Assembly: GCA_039105265.1 (NCBI GenBank)
Contig: JAPFFF010000030.1
Coordinates: 434,001 to 498,000, forward strand
Origin: Tritrichomonas musculus
Lineage: Eukaryota; Parabasalia; Tritrichomonadida; Tritrichomonadidae
Direction: 5' to 3'
DNA: 64,000 bases
Positions 47,867 through 57,900 of the stretch are shown one piece after another. Numbering within the stretch: the first letter of the stretch is position 1; every line of letters starts with the position of its first letter. The position numbers and the translations under genes were made by a program. Below the pieces are notes generated by a model. That model saw only the letters and a list, made by a program, of their open reading frames with translations, did not search any database and was not told where the DNA came from.

Positions 47867-48487
47867 ATGTCTCTCCATAAGGCTAGAATTCTATCAAGTG
47901 AGAATGATGCAAGTGTTAAGCAAGAGCAGAATGTGAATATTAAGATCGCTGCGAATAGACCTCCACCAGTTCAACCGGTATCATACCCTCAAGTCCCACA
48001 GATGCAACCCCAAATGGGATATACTAAAGGTCTAAATCCCGAAGGGGTATACACGCAAAATGGCACACAGGATGCAAATTTTACTACAGCCTCGACAACT
48101 GGTCCATATCCATCAGTTGCTCCAATAAACAGTCCACCGACCGATCGTTCATTAGACCCCGACACTGACGACTTGGGTACCAAAAATAAATTCCTCGAGA
48201 TATTGCTGAATATCTATGAGACCAATCCACTGAGGCTGAACAACTACCTAGTGTGTCATAGCAATACGCTGATGGAGCTCATTAAGATACTCACTAAGGC
48301 TGACAAGGTTGAGCTGGTCATCAATGAGGACAGTGGGTGCACTGGTTGTGTTTCAAACTCGAAGTACATGAAAATCGACAAGATACTGGTGTCCAAAAAC
48401 GGGGTATCCAATGAGTTGAAATATGGATATAACCATGTATGGACTGAGCTCATAAGACACTCGATATCACTCAAAATTTGTATTTAA
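47867..48487 (+). CDS. Conserved Polinton protein with ARILSSE N-terminus (element B)
   Basis: 206 residues from ATG 47867 (MSLHKARILSSEND), homologous to 11894-12535 in element A. Short basic N-terminus, then a proline/glutamine-rich linker (PPPVQPVSYPQVPQMQPQMG), then the conserved C-terminal domain (TKNKFLEILLNIYETNPLRL ... KADKVELVINEDSGCTGC ... ISLKICI). The ATG follows ATATTTTTGCACTTTGGAAATG-type sequence, and the ATG matches the start of the A homologue. It lies 42 bases after the capsid stop and 10 bases before the small membrane protein. Likely a virion or assembly factor; family not recognised. Confidence 0.75.
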   Translation: MSLHKARILSSENDASVKQEQNVNIKIAANRPPPVQPVSYPQVPQMQPQMGYTKGLNPEGVYTQNGTQDANFTTASTTGPYPSVAPINSPPTDRSLDPDTDDLGTKNKFLEILLNIYETNPLRLNNYLVCHSNTLMELIKILTKADKVELVINEDSGCTGCVSNSKYMKIDKILVSKNGVSNELKYGYNHVWTELIRHSISLKICI

Positions 48488-48497
48488 ATTTGCATAA

Positions 48498-48647
48498 ATG
48501 TCCAGCGCAAGTGAAATCATTATGAATATACTATTGGGATTGATATTGGTGACCAATGTAGTTGAACTGCTATTACTGGTATCGCTTACAGCTGAAGATG
48601 AACCACCTGAGCTGACTGATGAGCTGAGGCGCACACTATATGCCTAA
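48498..48647 (+). CDS. 49-residue single-span membrane protein
   Basis: ATG after AATTTGCATAAATG, the element's start context. Short polar N-terminus (MSSASE), one strong hydrophobic helix of about 24 residues (IIMNILLGLILVTNVVELLL), then an acidic tail (EDEPPELTDELRRTLYA). It lies between the ARILSSE gene and the ATPase gene on the same strand with tight spacing, so it is probably expressed with the virion group. Small single-span proteins are common in viruses with internal membranes or for membrane interaction, but no family match can be claimed. Confidence 0.55.
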   Translation: MSSASEIIMNILLGLILVTNVVELLLLVSLTAEDEPPELTDELRRTLYA

Positions 48648-48685
48648 GTGGCATCATCGCCACTTAGAGCTTTTCGCATAAAAGC

Positions 48686-48703
48686 TTTATTTTTGATTAA
48701 ATG
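48686..48703 (+). promoter_or_regulatory. T-run/TAAATG start signal of the ATPase gene
   Basis: TTTATTTTTGATTAAATG, ending in the start codon. Confidence 0.6.
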
Positions 48704-49663
48704 TTATATTACAAGCGCCTACAACCAACCATTTTCGACTATACAGCTATTGAATTATCAGACAGTTCCAGTGAAGACCCAATTGATCTTGATACATTCG
48801 ATAGGTACCAGAAGCAGCAACCGGTATCCCAGAGATTCGATGTTAATGGGAGTTTCACTCCCACCCGCATCTTCGATGTTGACGCGGCTATGAGTGAGGC
48901 CTATTCCAAGAATAGGGATAAAATCACGAATGCATCCATAAGGCCAATCGCTAATGGGATCTATGCGTGGTACAATACTTTGAACATACTGGTTGCATCA
49001 CAAGGCAAAGGTAAGAGCCATACAGTAATTCGCGATATCATTCAAATGAGTAGACTCAATAATGGGGGGTTCCACCTGATCGTGTATGTGAGTAAGAACG
49101 GTATTATAAATGATTCCACATTTGAATCTCAACGCGAGCTCATCAACTTGCCCATTGAGGTCGTCGCTGATAGTAATGCAGAACGGTATTTGAAGGAGCT
49201 CGATTTATGGAAGGAGTTATATAACAAATATAGCTCAGTTGGGAAGGCTACAATAGATGAGTCCAAGCTGCAGCAGATGTTTGAGTTCCTCCATATCAGC
49301 AAACTCGGGAAACCCAATGTACCACTCAACACCATAATCCTGTGCGAGGACTTCATTAAGAGCAAGCTGTTGAAGTCAGCATACTTCACAAACTATATCA
49401 CCCAGTTGCGTCATAAGAACTCAATCGTATACATCAATATCCAGTTCTTCAAGGGTGTTCCAACCGATTACAAAAATAACTGCACATCATTCTTCATATT
49501 CAATGGGTTCTCACGACAGAAACTCAATTATATATATCAGCAGGTGAGAATACCTTGTGAGTTCGAGGAGTTGTGGCAAAAATATAGGACCTTATCTGGA
49601 CATGATTTCATATTGGTGAACACGGTTGAACATGATATGCAAGTGGTGTACTCAAAGGTTTAG
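48701..49663 (+). CDS. Packaging ATPase, FtsK/HerA-A32 type (element B)
   Basis: 320 residues. Walker A sits in NILVASQGKGKSHTVIRDII (about residue 104-111), Walker B in NTIILCEDFIKS (about 207), then IVYINIQFFKGVPTDYKNNC as in the element A ATPase (FLLIQGWKGIKPHIKNE). An N-terminal extension of about 60 residues (SSSEDPIDLDTFDRY) is absent in A. It is the motor for genome packaging. It is the last gene of the plus-strand virion series (capsid, ARILSSE protein, membrane protein, ATPase) and converges on the 159-residue edge gene with overlapping ends. Confidence 0.85.
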   Translation: MLYYKRLQPTIFDYTAIELSDSSSEDPIDLDTFDRYQKQQPVSQRFDVNGSFTPTRIFDVDAAMSEAYSKNRDKITNASIRPIANGIYAWYNTLNILVASQGKGKSHTVIRDIIQMSRLNNGGFHLIVYVSKNGIINDSTFESQRELINLPIEVVADSNAERYLKELDLWKELYNKYSSVGKATIDESKLQQMFEFLHISKLGKPNVPLNTIILCEDFIKSKLLKSAYFTNYITQLRHKNSIVYINIQFFKGVPTDYKNNCTSFFIFNGFSRQKLNYIYQQVRIPCEFEELWQKYRTLSGHDFILVNTVEHDMQVVYSKV

Positions 49664-50139
49664 GCAAACTCTGGGTCAGCATCCAATACCAAATCCTGAT
49701 GCTTGCCGATGAATACATCAGGTTCTGCAATATCGTATTTTTCACGTAATTTGGCGATGAGATCCTTGGTATTTATATTGGTTCTCTCAATCGAGTAGTT
49801 GTAATACGGACATTCCTTGTATTCGTGCTTTTCGGTATTCCCATTTACGAAGAACTCCTGCATGTTGACACTCAATTTGCGTCTACTATTGGATGTCAAT
49901 TTGACAAATTCGAGGCCCATCTCCTTGAGCTTATTAGGGTAGAATCTAATGGTTTCAGTATCATTCTGGAGTGATACATATAGGACCTTCGCGAGGTACA
50001 ATGAGTTCTTCAAGTTGAATGGGAACTTGTCACATAATATCGCGAAATTGCATTGTGCAAATTCATCAGGCTTTGGCAATAGGGCTACTAGTGTGTTGAT
50101 GTATTCGTAGACATTGAGGTGGTTTGGAGTGGCTTCCAT
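49660..50139 (-). CDS. Element B right-edge protein, function unknown
   Basis: 159 residues. Helical N-terminal half (NVYEYINTLVALLPKPDEFA), then NMQEFFVNGNTEKHEYKECP, a Tyr-rich segment and an acidic end (VLDADPEFA). No recognised motif; I looked for an adenain-like protease pattern and did not find one. It starts with the AATTTTTTAT-type box (GATTTTTTAT, ten bases, ATG), matching the two left-edge genes exactly in spacing. That groups it with them, possibly as early genes, by inference. Confidence 0.6.
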   Translation of the reverse strand: MEATPNHLNVYEYINTLVALLPKPDEFAQCNFAILCDKFPFNLKNSLYLAKVLYVSLQNDTETIRFYPNKLKEMGLEFVKLTSNSRRKLSVNMQEFFVNGNTEKHEYKECPYYNYSIERTNINTKDLIAKLREKYDIAEPDVFIGKHQDLVLDADPEFA

Positions 50140-50159
50140 TTGGGATGCGATAAAAAATC
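50137..50159 (-). promoter_or_regulatory. GATTTTTTAT box exactly 10 nt before ATG
   Basis: Minus strand GATTTTTTAT, ten bases (CGCATCCCAA), ATG. Same decamer, same spacing as 26991 and 27391. Confidence 0.6.
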
Positions 50160-50223
50160 AATATTCAAATATAAAAATAGGTTTTCCCAAATTCATCTGA
50201 GTCCCCGAATATGGGATATTTTT

Positions 50224-50491
50224 GTCTGTCATAGGTGGTCCATAAGTGGTCCCATCGGTCTGTTCCATAGGTGGTCCCATAGGTGGACCATATGCGGCCT
50301 ATTTTTGGAATTTGTATGGGCCCGAATATGGGCGTTTTATAAGCGTTTTGGGGAAGTATGCAGTATGTGGATTTTGAATATTGACCCGAATATGGGCCAT
50401 TTTTGGAATTTATGGGGCCCAAATATGGGCCATTTAAAGGCGTTTTTGGGTGGGATTTATCTGGTCCCGATTCGGAACACCCATCACTACT
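50224..50491. repeat. Terminal inverted repeat of element B, right
   Basis: Inverted copy of 26674-26950, ending CCATCACTACT, followed by the AAGGAT target duplication. Confidence 0.92.
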
Positions 50492-50497
50492 AAGGAT
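50492..50497. repeat. Target site duplication AAGGAT, right
   Basis: Matches 26668-26673 on the other side of element B. Confidence 0.9.
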
Positions 50498-51134
50498 ATA
50501 ATGAGACTGCATCAAAATCACTTAAAGGTTTAGTGGTATGCCATTTCTTATTATAAGCAGTCATGCATCTTCCACCATAAATAGCATGAGACATAAAATG
50601 TCTAACAACACCACCAACTTTATAAAGATTATGATTATAGTAAACATTCTGATTGAATACTTCATTAGCTAAAGCTGAGATTGAAATGAATTTATATGGG
50701 TCAATTTTGAAATCTTTCAAGAATCCTTCACGAAATGCATTAAATCCTAAACGAAGAATGTTCACATCTTGCTTACAGTAAAATTCACAGTATTTGTACA
50801 TATCAAATTCTGATTCAGATAATCTGCAACCTTCAACAGAATCAATATTAGAATTGAATAATTTGTAATCTTCTTCTGTCCACTCTTTGTCCTCATCTTT
50901 ACCTGCTTCACTGATTATGCCAATATTTGTCTTTAATCTTTCCAATGTGTAATACTTGTATGGGAAGATTTCTTTCTGTACTTTGGGCAAGTTGAACATA
51001 GCTGGAAAATCACTTAACTTAGATGAAATCATTGGATATGAGTCTCTAAAATGAATAGTCTTACGTTCGAACTTAATATCTGCCTTCATAACTTTACAGT
51101 AGTTAAGTATAGGCGGTGTCTCATACTTCACCAC
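50498..51134 (-). pseudogene. Element A PolB, exonuclease-side part (gene split by element B)
   Basis: Minus-strand coding related to the middle of the element C polymerase. It has a segment around HFRDSYPMISSKLSDFPAMF, the ExoIII-type YCKQDVNILRLGFNAF, a region ISALANEVFNQNVYYNHNLY, and the approach to polymerase motif A. It belongs to the same fossil gene as 25499-26673. The element appears to lack its remaining far end. No reconstruction is offered. Confidence 0.8.
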
Positions 51135-51140
51135 CGCCTA
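51110..51140. repeat. 9-bp inverted repeat TAGGCGGTG/CACCGCCTA
   Basis: Perfect arms at 51110-51118 and 51132-51140, directly at the edge of the recognisable element A polymerase part. It may be part of an element end or a junction feature. Confidence 0.5.
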
Positions 51141-51193
51141 CACGCTTCGCCACCAAGCTCAGGTACACCCTCGCTTGGGCCTCAGCTTCCGGC

Positions 51194-51349
51194 CAAATAC
51201 CTACTGAAAAACCTATCGTAAGTACACAGCCTCTTTTTTCACTAACTTCCCACCTTTATCCATCAAGGCCAAGTACACTGTCACATTTTTAAATTTCTAT
51301 TAATTTTTTATACAACACTATACAAATGACCATACCATCAGATTTAAAG
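51194..51349. repeat. Direct repeat, copy 1 (5' region of the 100-residue gene)
   Basis: From CCAAATACCTACTGAAAAAC to CATCAGATTTAAAG. Matches 51654-51809 with a more diverged middle part. It contains the AATTTTTTAT box and the first eight codons of the gene at 51326. Confidence 0.85.
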
Positions 51350-51628
51350 ATAATGACCCAATATAAACAGTTTACTCTAAGAAATCCTATTTATACTTCT
51401 CGTGAAACCCAACAAGTATATGATTCCTTTAAAGACGTCAGGACATGTGATTCTAATGGATATGTTATAATTGAGGTTTTGGACGAAAGAAACAAATTTA
51501 GTGGTTTTAGATATGCTAAATTTAGGCGTGCAGCAGTTTTGAAATACAATAATGATTATGATAGGGAAAGAGAAAAAGATGCACCACGATATAGAAAGTT
51601 TGATGAGCACCATAAGATATTTGAGTAA
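51326..51628 (+). CDS. Small protein of unknown function between elements A and C
   Basis: 100 residues (MTIPSDLKIMTQYKQFTLRN ... FSGFRYAKFRRAAVLKYNND ... KFDEHHKIFE). A mixed beta-strand start, then a basic and finally charged helical tail. The ATG follows AATTTTTTAT by 14 bases, the box seen at edge genes of element B. The 5' region including the first eight codons is repeated downstream at 51654-51809, where the reading frame soon ends. It may be an edge gene of element A or of another element; the sequence does not decide. No family recognised. Confidence 0.5.
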   Translation: MTIPSDLKIMTQYKQFTLRNPIYTSRETQQVYDSFKDVRTCDSNGYVIIEVLDERNKFSGFRYAKFRRAAVLKYNNDYDREREKDAPRYRKFDEHHKIFE

Positions 51629-51653
51629 AAAGTGTTAGTATTATTTTGTTTGC

Positions 51654-51809
51654 CAAATACCTACTGAAAAACCTATCGTAAGTATACCCTATCTACATTA
51701 GCTAATTTCCCACCCCCGTCCCTCAAGTTCAAGTACATTGTCGTTTTTCAATATTTCTATTAATTTTTTATACAACACTATACAAATGACCATACCATCA
51801 GATTTAAAG
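51654..51809. repeat. Direct repeat, copy 2
   Basis: Similarity to copy 1 stops at GATTTAAAG, six bases before AGTAG at 51816, a possible end of element C. Confidence 0.85.
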
Positions 51810-51930
51810 GTATGGAGTAGTTTTTGAGCTTTCTAATGGTGTTTTTTGAATTCTACACCCAAAAATACGGCATTTCTTGTATAGGCACGACACCGAAAAA
51901 TAGACAATAATTTTTTATCAAAATGATTTT

Positions 51931-54900
51931 TTAATATTTTTGATTGGCCAACTGATGGCTAACTTGCTGAGTGGTGAATATTTCATATTTGCTAACTAAT
52001 TCCTGTGTTGTAACAAAACCATTTGTCCGCAAGGTAATATTTATCGCATTAGTACAAGAATTGTCAATTGGGATTTCATATGTTGAACTAACACTGTTAT
52101 CCAAAGTAATTAGCTTGTGAATAAAATCAAATTTTATGAAATGATTCTTACCAACAATATCTTTGAATACAAATATATGAAGCCTATTCCACACAGCAGC
52201 TACATTTGAGCCAGCATACTTAAATCTAATATTATTTAAGTTTTCCATTGATAATTCAAATACAGATGGTATTATTTGATAGCCATCATTTAGTCCAAAT
52301 CTAGTCAGCTCATCTTTGGTATAGTAGTTGATTAGCTCATTGCTTGTAGATAATGAAATGTCCTCATCAAATGTTGCAGAAGATATTTCACAACCAATAT
52401 AATAACCATAATAATCATCATAAATGAAAATTGCACCAGTCATAACATCCCAATCAATATATAATTCTTCACTGATTTCAGATTGTTTGAGGAATAAAAT
52501 ACAATTCCAATATTGAGTCTCTGAAATCTCATCTATGGTCTCAAATATTATGTCAAATGAATGTTCAACACTATCTGGATCAGTATATTTTCCAATTAAA
52601 TGAGTTCCCTCATGATATGGTATATGAGATGTCGTAAATCTCCTTTGTTCATCACCATCATCCAATAACACTTCTTTATTTGTTATAGAGAGTTCTTGAT
52701 GATTATGATAAGATATATCATTTAATTTTCTATATTCTGATAAATCATCTTTGGTGACATATGAACCATTTTCTAATGCTGCTAATCTTGATTCCATTGC
52801 TTCTATAGTAGCCTTTAAATTTGTGTTCTCTCTCTCTAAATTTTCTATCCTTGTCTTCAGTTCATCATTTTCACTTTTCAATGCTATTTGATCTTCTTCA
52901 CCAAATTCAGCTAGAGTAACTCGTACTGGATATGTTCCAGAGTAATTATAAAGTACACCTGTTGCTTCTTCCCAATAAAACGAGCCAATACTTATATCCA
53001 TAACATGAGCAATTGTATCGTGTATGTTTTTTGTACTTTCCGTCTTGAATATGATATCAAATTCCTCATTTACATTTGAGCCAGTCACACCAACCAAGTG
53101 AGCACCTTCTTGGAATGGAATGAAGGAAGTAGAAAAGAAATCACCAAGCAGATGTTCTGGTTCGTAAGGGCCGTTTGTTATTGGTAGAATAATTTTATTC
53201 CCAACTTTCAAATCAGTTTTGCTTCGATATTTTTCATCGGATTCTGATTCAGTTAAATATTTATCAGTTTCTGTTTTATATAAATCATTAATTAAAACTT
53301 TATTATCATCTTTAAATACAATACTATTTTTATAATTAACTTGTAAGTTAAATTTATCGTTTTCATTAAAAAGGGATAAAATATGAGTTTGCCTATTATT
53401 TGAAAATTCAAAATATGTTAAACTATCATTTCTTATATCTATTGTTTGATTCATTAACCGTAATTGTCTCATATTATTTTTTAATTGTGCATAAGTCAAT
53501 CCTGAACCAGCATCTTCAGAATCAAATAATAACGTTGGAATTTCACTTTTCAATGCTAATTGATCTTCTTCACCATAATTCAAATCATTTTTGCTTCGAT
53601 ATTTATTATCTGCTTCTTCTTTTGTATACAGGTTATCCATATTAACCATATTATTTTTTAATTCATCTAATGCTTCATTTACTTCATCAACAGTTGGGAA
53701 TTCATTTAATGTAGTAGCTAGAGCTGTATCATTCTTTTCTATCTGCTCATGTAATGTATCTATCTTCTTATGTAAAGCATCTATATCACAAGTATAGGCT
53801 AAATCATTTGTAGTAAATTCCATTCTTCTTTTTGCTGTATTTTCTTTTATCTGTATTCCACCAACCCTATGTTTATTTGGGTTTGATATAACAAATGTTT
53901 TGTCATTCATAGTGCAGCTAGGAAAATCAGTTGTTCCTTGGTAATTAATTGTTCCACCGGTAATATTAATAGTAACTATATTCTCTTCATAATCAACATC
54001 ATTGTATTCACTAACTTTTTGCACCAAAAATCGTGCTTTGATTATTCCATCTGTTATTGTGTCTTCAGCCTCCAAATGAACCTCGCCATTAACAAATTTA
54101 CCAACAACATTTATTATGTCATCTCTAACCAATTCATTCTTTGAAATATAGTCATTATTTATTTCATTGATAGCATTACATAACATTTTAAATGTTGGTT
54201 TCATTGCATGCACAACATTATTACATATATTGAACACACCCGCAACACTAGGAACACTTGTATCTTCATTAGCATCATATGTCAACTCTTTTATGTCTTC
54301 ATTACACCAATCAATTAATGGAGTTAAATCAGTTTTAATGCTTCTACTTAATAAATGTAATGGTAATTCATTAGCATAACCAAACCATCTTTCTCCTGAT
54401 TCAACAATACATCTAACAGAACCATTAATACCATTGAAGCCAAAACTAATACCTGTTTCTGTTAATGATAAACCTCCCATTAACGTACCTGTTGCTCCTA
54501 TTGCTAACGCAACTCCTGCCATTATTTCTAGTTTATCTGTTTCAGACTTTAAATATTGAGTTTTATTTTGTTGCTCAGTCATTTCACTTCTTAATGTATC
54601 TACTTTTGATGTAATATCCTTGACATCATATGAAACAACATCAAAATTATTTGTCAAAACATTTAAATCACTTCTCATCGTTGTAATGTTATCTGCAGTA
54701 ATGATTTTGGATGAAGTGATATTATAGTCAGTATAAAGAGTTGTTGCGGCATTTGGGTTTGGTCTTATATCATAAAACTGTTGGTCTATTATGTATTTAA
54801 ATGCATTTGTTGTTGAATCCCAATTAACTTCTTCGATTGGATCAACTAAATCTTTCCTTAGATATAGTTCTACATCTTTTTTTGTTGTATCAATATTTGA

Positions 54901-57900
54901 ATCACTCCATTTATATGGAATTCTATCTATTGTATCATATTCTGCATATATTCCTATGCAAACACAATCCTTTGCTTTATTATATTGATACACATCTACT
55001 GTACTATTAACTTCATCACTAAATCTAAATGTCAATCTCATGGAATCAGAAGAATCAGGTAGTGTTAAATATAATACTCCTCTTTCAAATGTCTTGAGCA
55101 AATCTTTAATAGCATTAGGATTCTTGTAATAATTTTGCCATTCAACACATGAAACATAAACAGGTAGAGTTGAATATTTAGGATATGATGTATTGTTAAA
55201 TATTTTTCCCGTATTATCAATGCTTATTCTTAGTTGAAAATGATAATCTGAAGCATCTTTTTCTGTTCCATCTTTTAATAACACCTTGAATTCTCTAGTG
55301 CATACATTCCAAAGAGCATGCATTAATCCTTTGTCATCTTTCTCTACTATTTTATTATTTAGTTCATCATCTTTGACCATAATTATTGCTCCCGTACATA
55401 AAGCATATGCTGATGCTGTTAATCCATATAATCTGCATGTAGTTTGACACAATGTTTTAATACTTTTATTATAACATCCTTGACAATTATAACCTGTCCA
55501 ATATCCTTTATTAGCGTTATTATCATCGTTTTTCCACATTAAAGACCATGTATTGCCAAAACAATATTCTTTGAAAATGAATTCTAAATTACTTGGTATA
55601 TTATAATTTGAATCAACTGAGAACACCATTTTATAAAATTCATTATCTTCTGTAATTATTGATGGTTTATAGAAATAATGAACATCCGATTTATGTAATT
55701 TGAGTGCATTATCAGCCTCGATAACAGAACATTTAATTGCTTTATCAGTTTTTAATGCAGTTGGAGTGAATTGGTTCATAATACTTAAATCACCATTAAT
55801 ATATAATGTACGTGGATCGAATGGTAATCTTTTATCAAATGCTATAAAAAATTTTCCATCTAATTTGCTTTGGTCAGCAGGTCCTATTGAACGAGTCATA
55901 GTAAAAGAGTTATCATTTATGATGCAATATTTTTGGTCTATATCATACGTAATGACTGGACAGACTATTTTATTATTTCTCGAAGAGATGTAAAATTCTT
56001 TAATGTATCTTCCTTCTTCATCGTAAATAACATTCTTTCTTAAAACAATTTTAAATATTGGTCTGTTCCAATTTAAGAAACCATTCTTTCTTTCTTCAGG
56101 TACATCAATAATTAAAATATTACAGTCAATATTATTAATGGTATCTGTTATTTGTGTTATCATTCCATTTTCAATAAATAAATCTGCTAATCCTGATTCA
56201 ATCGTAAAATTAGAATCACCTGATGATAAATTCGATATATCTACACCATTAATCAATCCATTGACATTTAGATTTGCTTTGATATTAACATCACCATATA
56301 CTGGTTTTTCTTTTTTAAACTGATAGTTATTTGGTGGCTCAATATAATTGCTTCCATATACTTCTAAAGCTTTCTTGAATGATTCACTATCTGAACCTGG
56401 AATAGAAACAGAGTCATCAGGCTGTTTTGGTGGTGTGCCGATATCAATACTCAAAGGACTAACAGCACTATTGCAGTAAATCCATTCATTTTCATTTTCA
56501 TCCCATATAATATCCCCTTCTTTGTTTTTTGTATTGTTAGCCATAAAGGCTGTATAGACAGCCACACTCATTCTATCTTCATTATTCCTCCAACCTTGAC
56601 ATTTATTATCAAAATCGGTAATCATAATTTGAATCCAGTTTTGTCTGTCCACATCAAATATAAATGAAGGAGGCGCATCAAAGCTTCTATTTGTTCTCCA
56701 GCCAGAAGGGAAATCATCTAATGAATACCCACTCTCAGTTAATAAAACCCATCTATGAAAGAGGGCTGACCAATAATATATTTCATCATGTTCAACATCA
56801 AAAGACCTATCATTCATGAAATTTGTATGCTTTATACTTGCATCAATCTGCTGATTTTGTTTTTGATATTGATTTATCAAATCATTTATACCATCATTAT
56901 TATTGTAAATCGAAAAGTCAACTACCTGTGATTGAGCCAATTGGGCCTGGTTGTCAAAATGTAAACGACTAATATCATGTACCTGAAGATGGTCTTGAAC
57001 CTCATCCACTCTATCATACAAATCAGCTAACAATTCAACAAATATAGCATCGTTCTCATCTTCAAAATTATTCTCTCCATCTTGATTACAATTGCATGAT
57101 TTTATTTTTGAACAATAATCAGCCCAATAGTTTAATGATACTATTATATTATTTATATTCAGCTGGACATCATTTAGGAATTGATTTAAACTGACCTTTA
57201 CTTTTGTACCATCGATATTGTCAACTTTTATTGTATGGTCTACAGTTAATGATGTCGTAAATAGTTTTAGAGCCGATGCCAGCCCATATCCAAGAACACT
57301 AGATAACAATAGATTTTGAATTATTTTTGGATAATTTAAGTAATTATCTTTTTGGTTTTGCGTATAGATATCGATGAATTCACCAGGGCTGCTTACCTCC
57401 ACTAACTGGTCTGCTTTAACTTCTTCTGTACTATTTTTATATTTATATCCTATTGTTTGAAGAGTATGATTTTCAGGATTGTAATGATATTGCTTTGTTC
57501 CATTTATTATCTTTGTTAAGTTTGTTTCGTTAAATACATCATATAATATCCTTTTTATGGATTGATTCTTTTTTTCATTCTTCATAATATTCATCAACAT
57601 ATCAGCTAAATTATAAAATGGTTTGTAATGAAGGAAAGGTTCAGTTGGAGAAGGTTTTGGTGGTGCAGTAGGAGTTTGAACATACTTTATAACATCACAT
57701 TGCCCTTTATCTTCATCCAATACTACTTGTTCATATCCGTCAGCTGCACACATCAATTCGTTGTACATATCATGGACAGCTTCACAGGTTTTTGATTCCG
57801 CTTCGATAATGTCATTGAATGTATTAACACATAATTCATCTTTGATAAGCTCTCTGTTGGACTCTACTTGTTCTGATTTCACTTCCATCAATATATTTTC

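Larger units (their letters stand above)
26674..50491. mobile_element. Element B, complete-looking Polinton/Maverick (23.8 kb)
   Basis: Bounded by inverted repeats of about 0.27 kb, beginning AGTAGTGATGGG and ending in its complement, with the 6-bp duplication AAGGAT. Genes: small edge gene, KilA-N, unknown, PolB, fibre, large repeat protein, 512-residue protein, penton-like, integrase, coiled coil, small genes, amphipathic protein, major capsid, ARILSSE protein, small membrane protein, ATPase, edge gene. The element looks whole and its terminal repeats differ at only a few positions over the outer ~210 bases, so the insertion appears young. GC content is distinctly above elements A and C. 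It interrupts the PolB gene of element A. Confidence 0.95.

Noticed and set aside
49660-50139. Adenain-like maturation protease
   Set aside because: The His-Glu/Asp-Gln-Cys pattern could not be found here or in the other small genes of A and B. The protease may be too diverged to see or absent.
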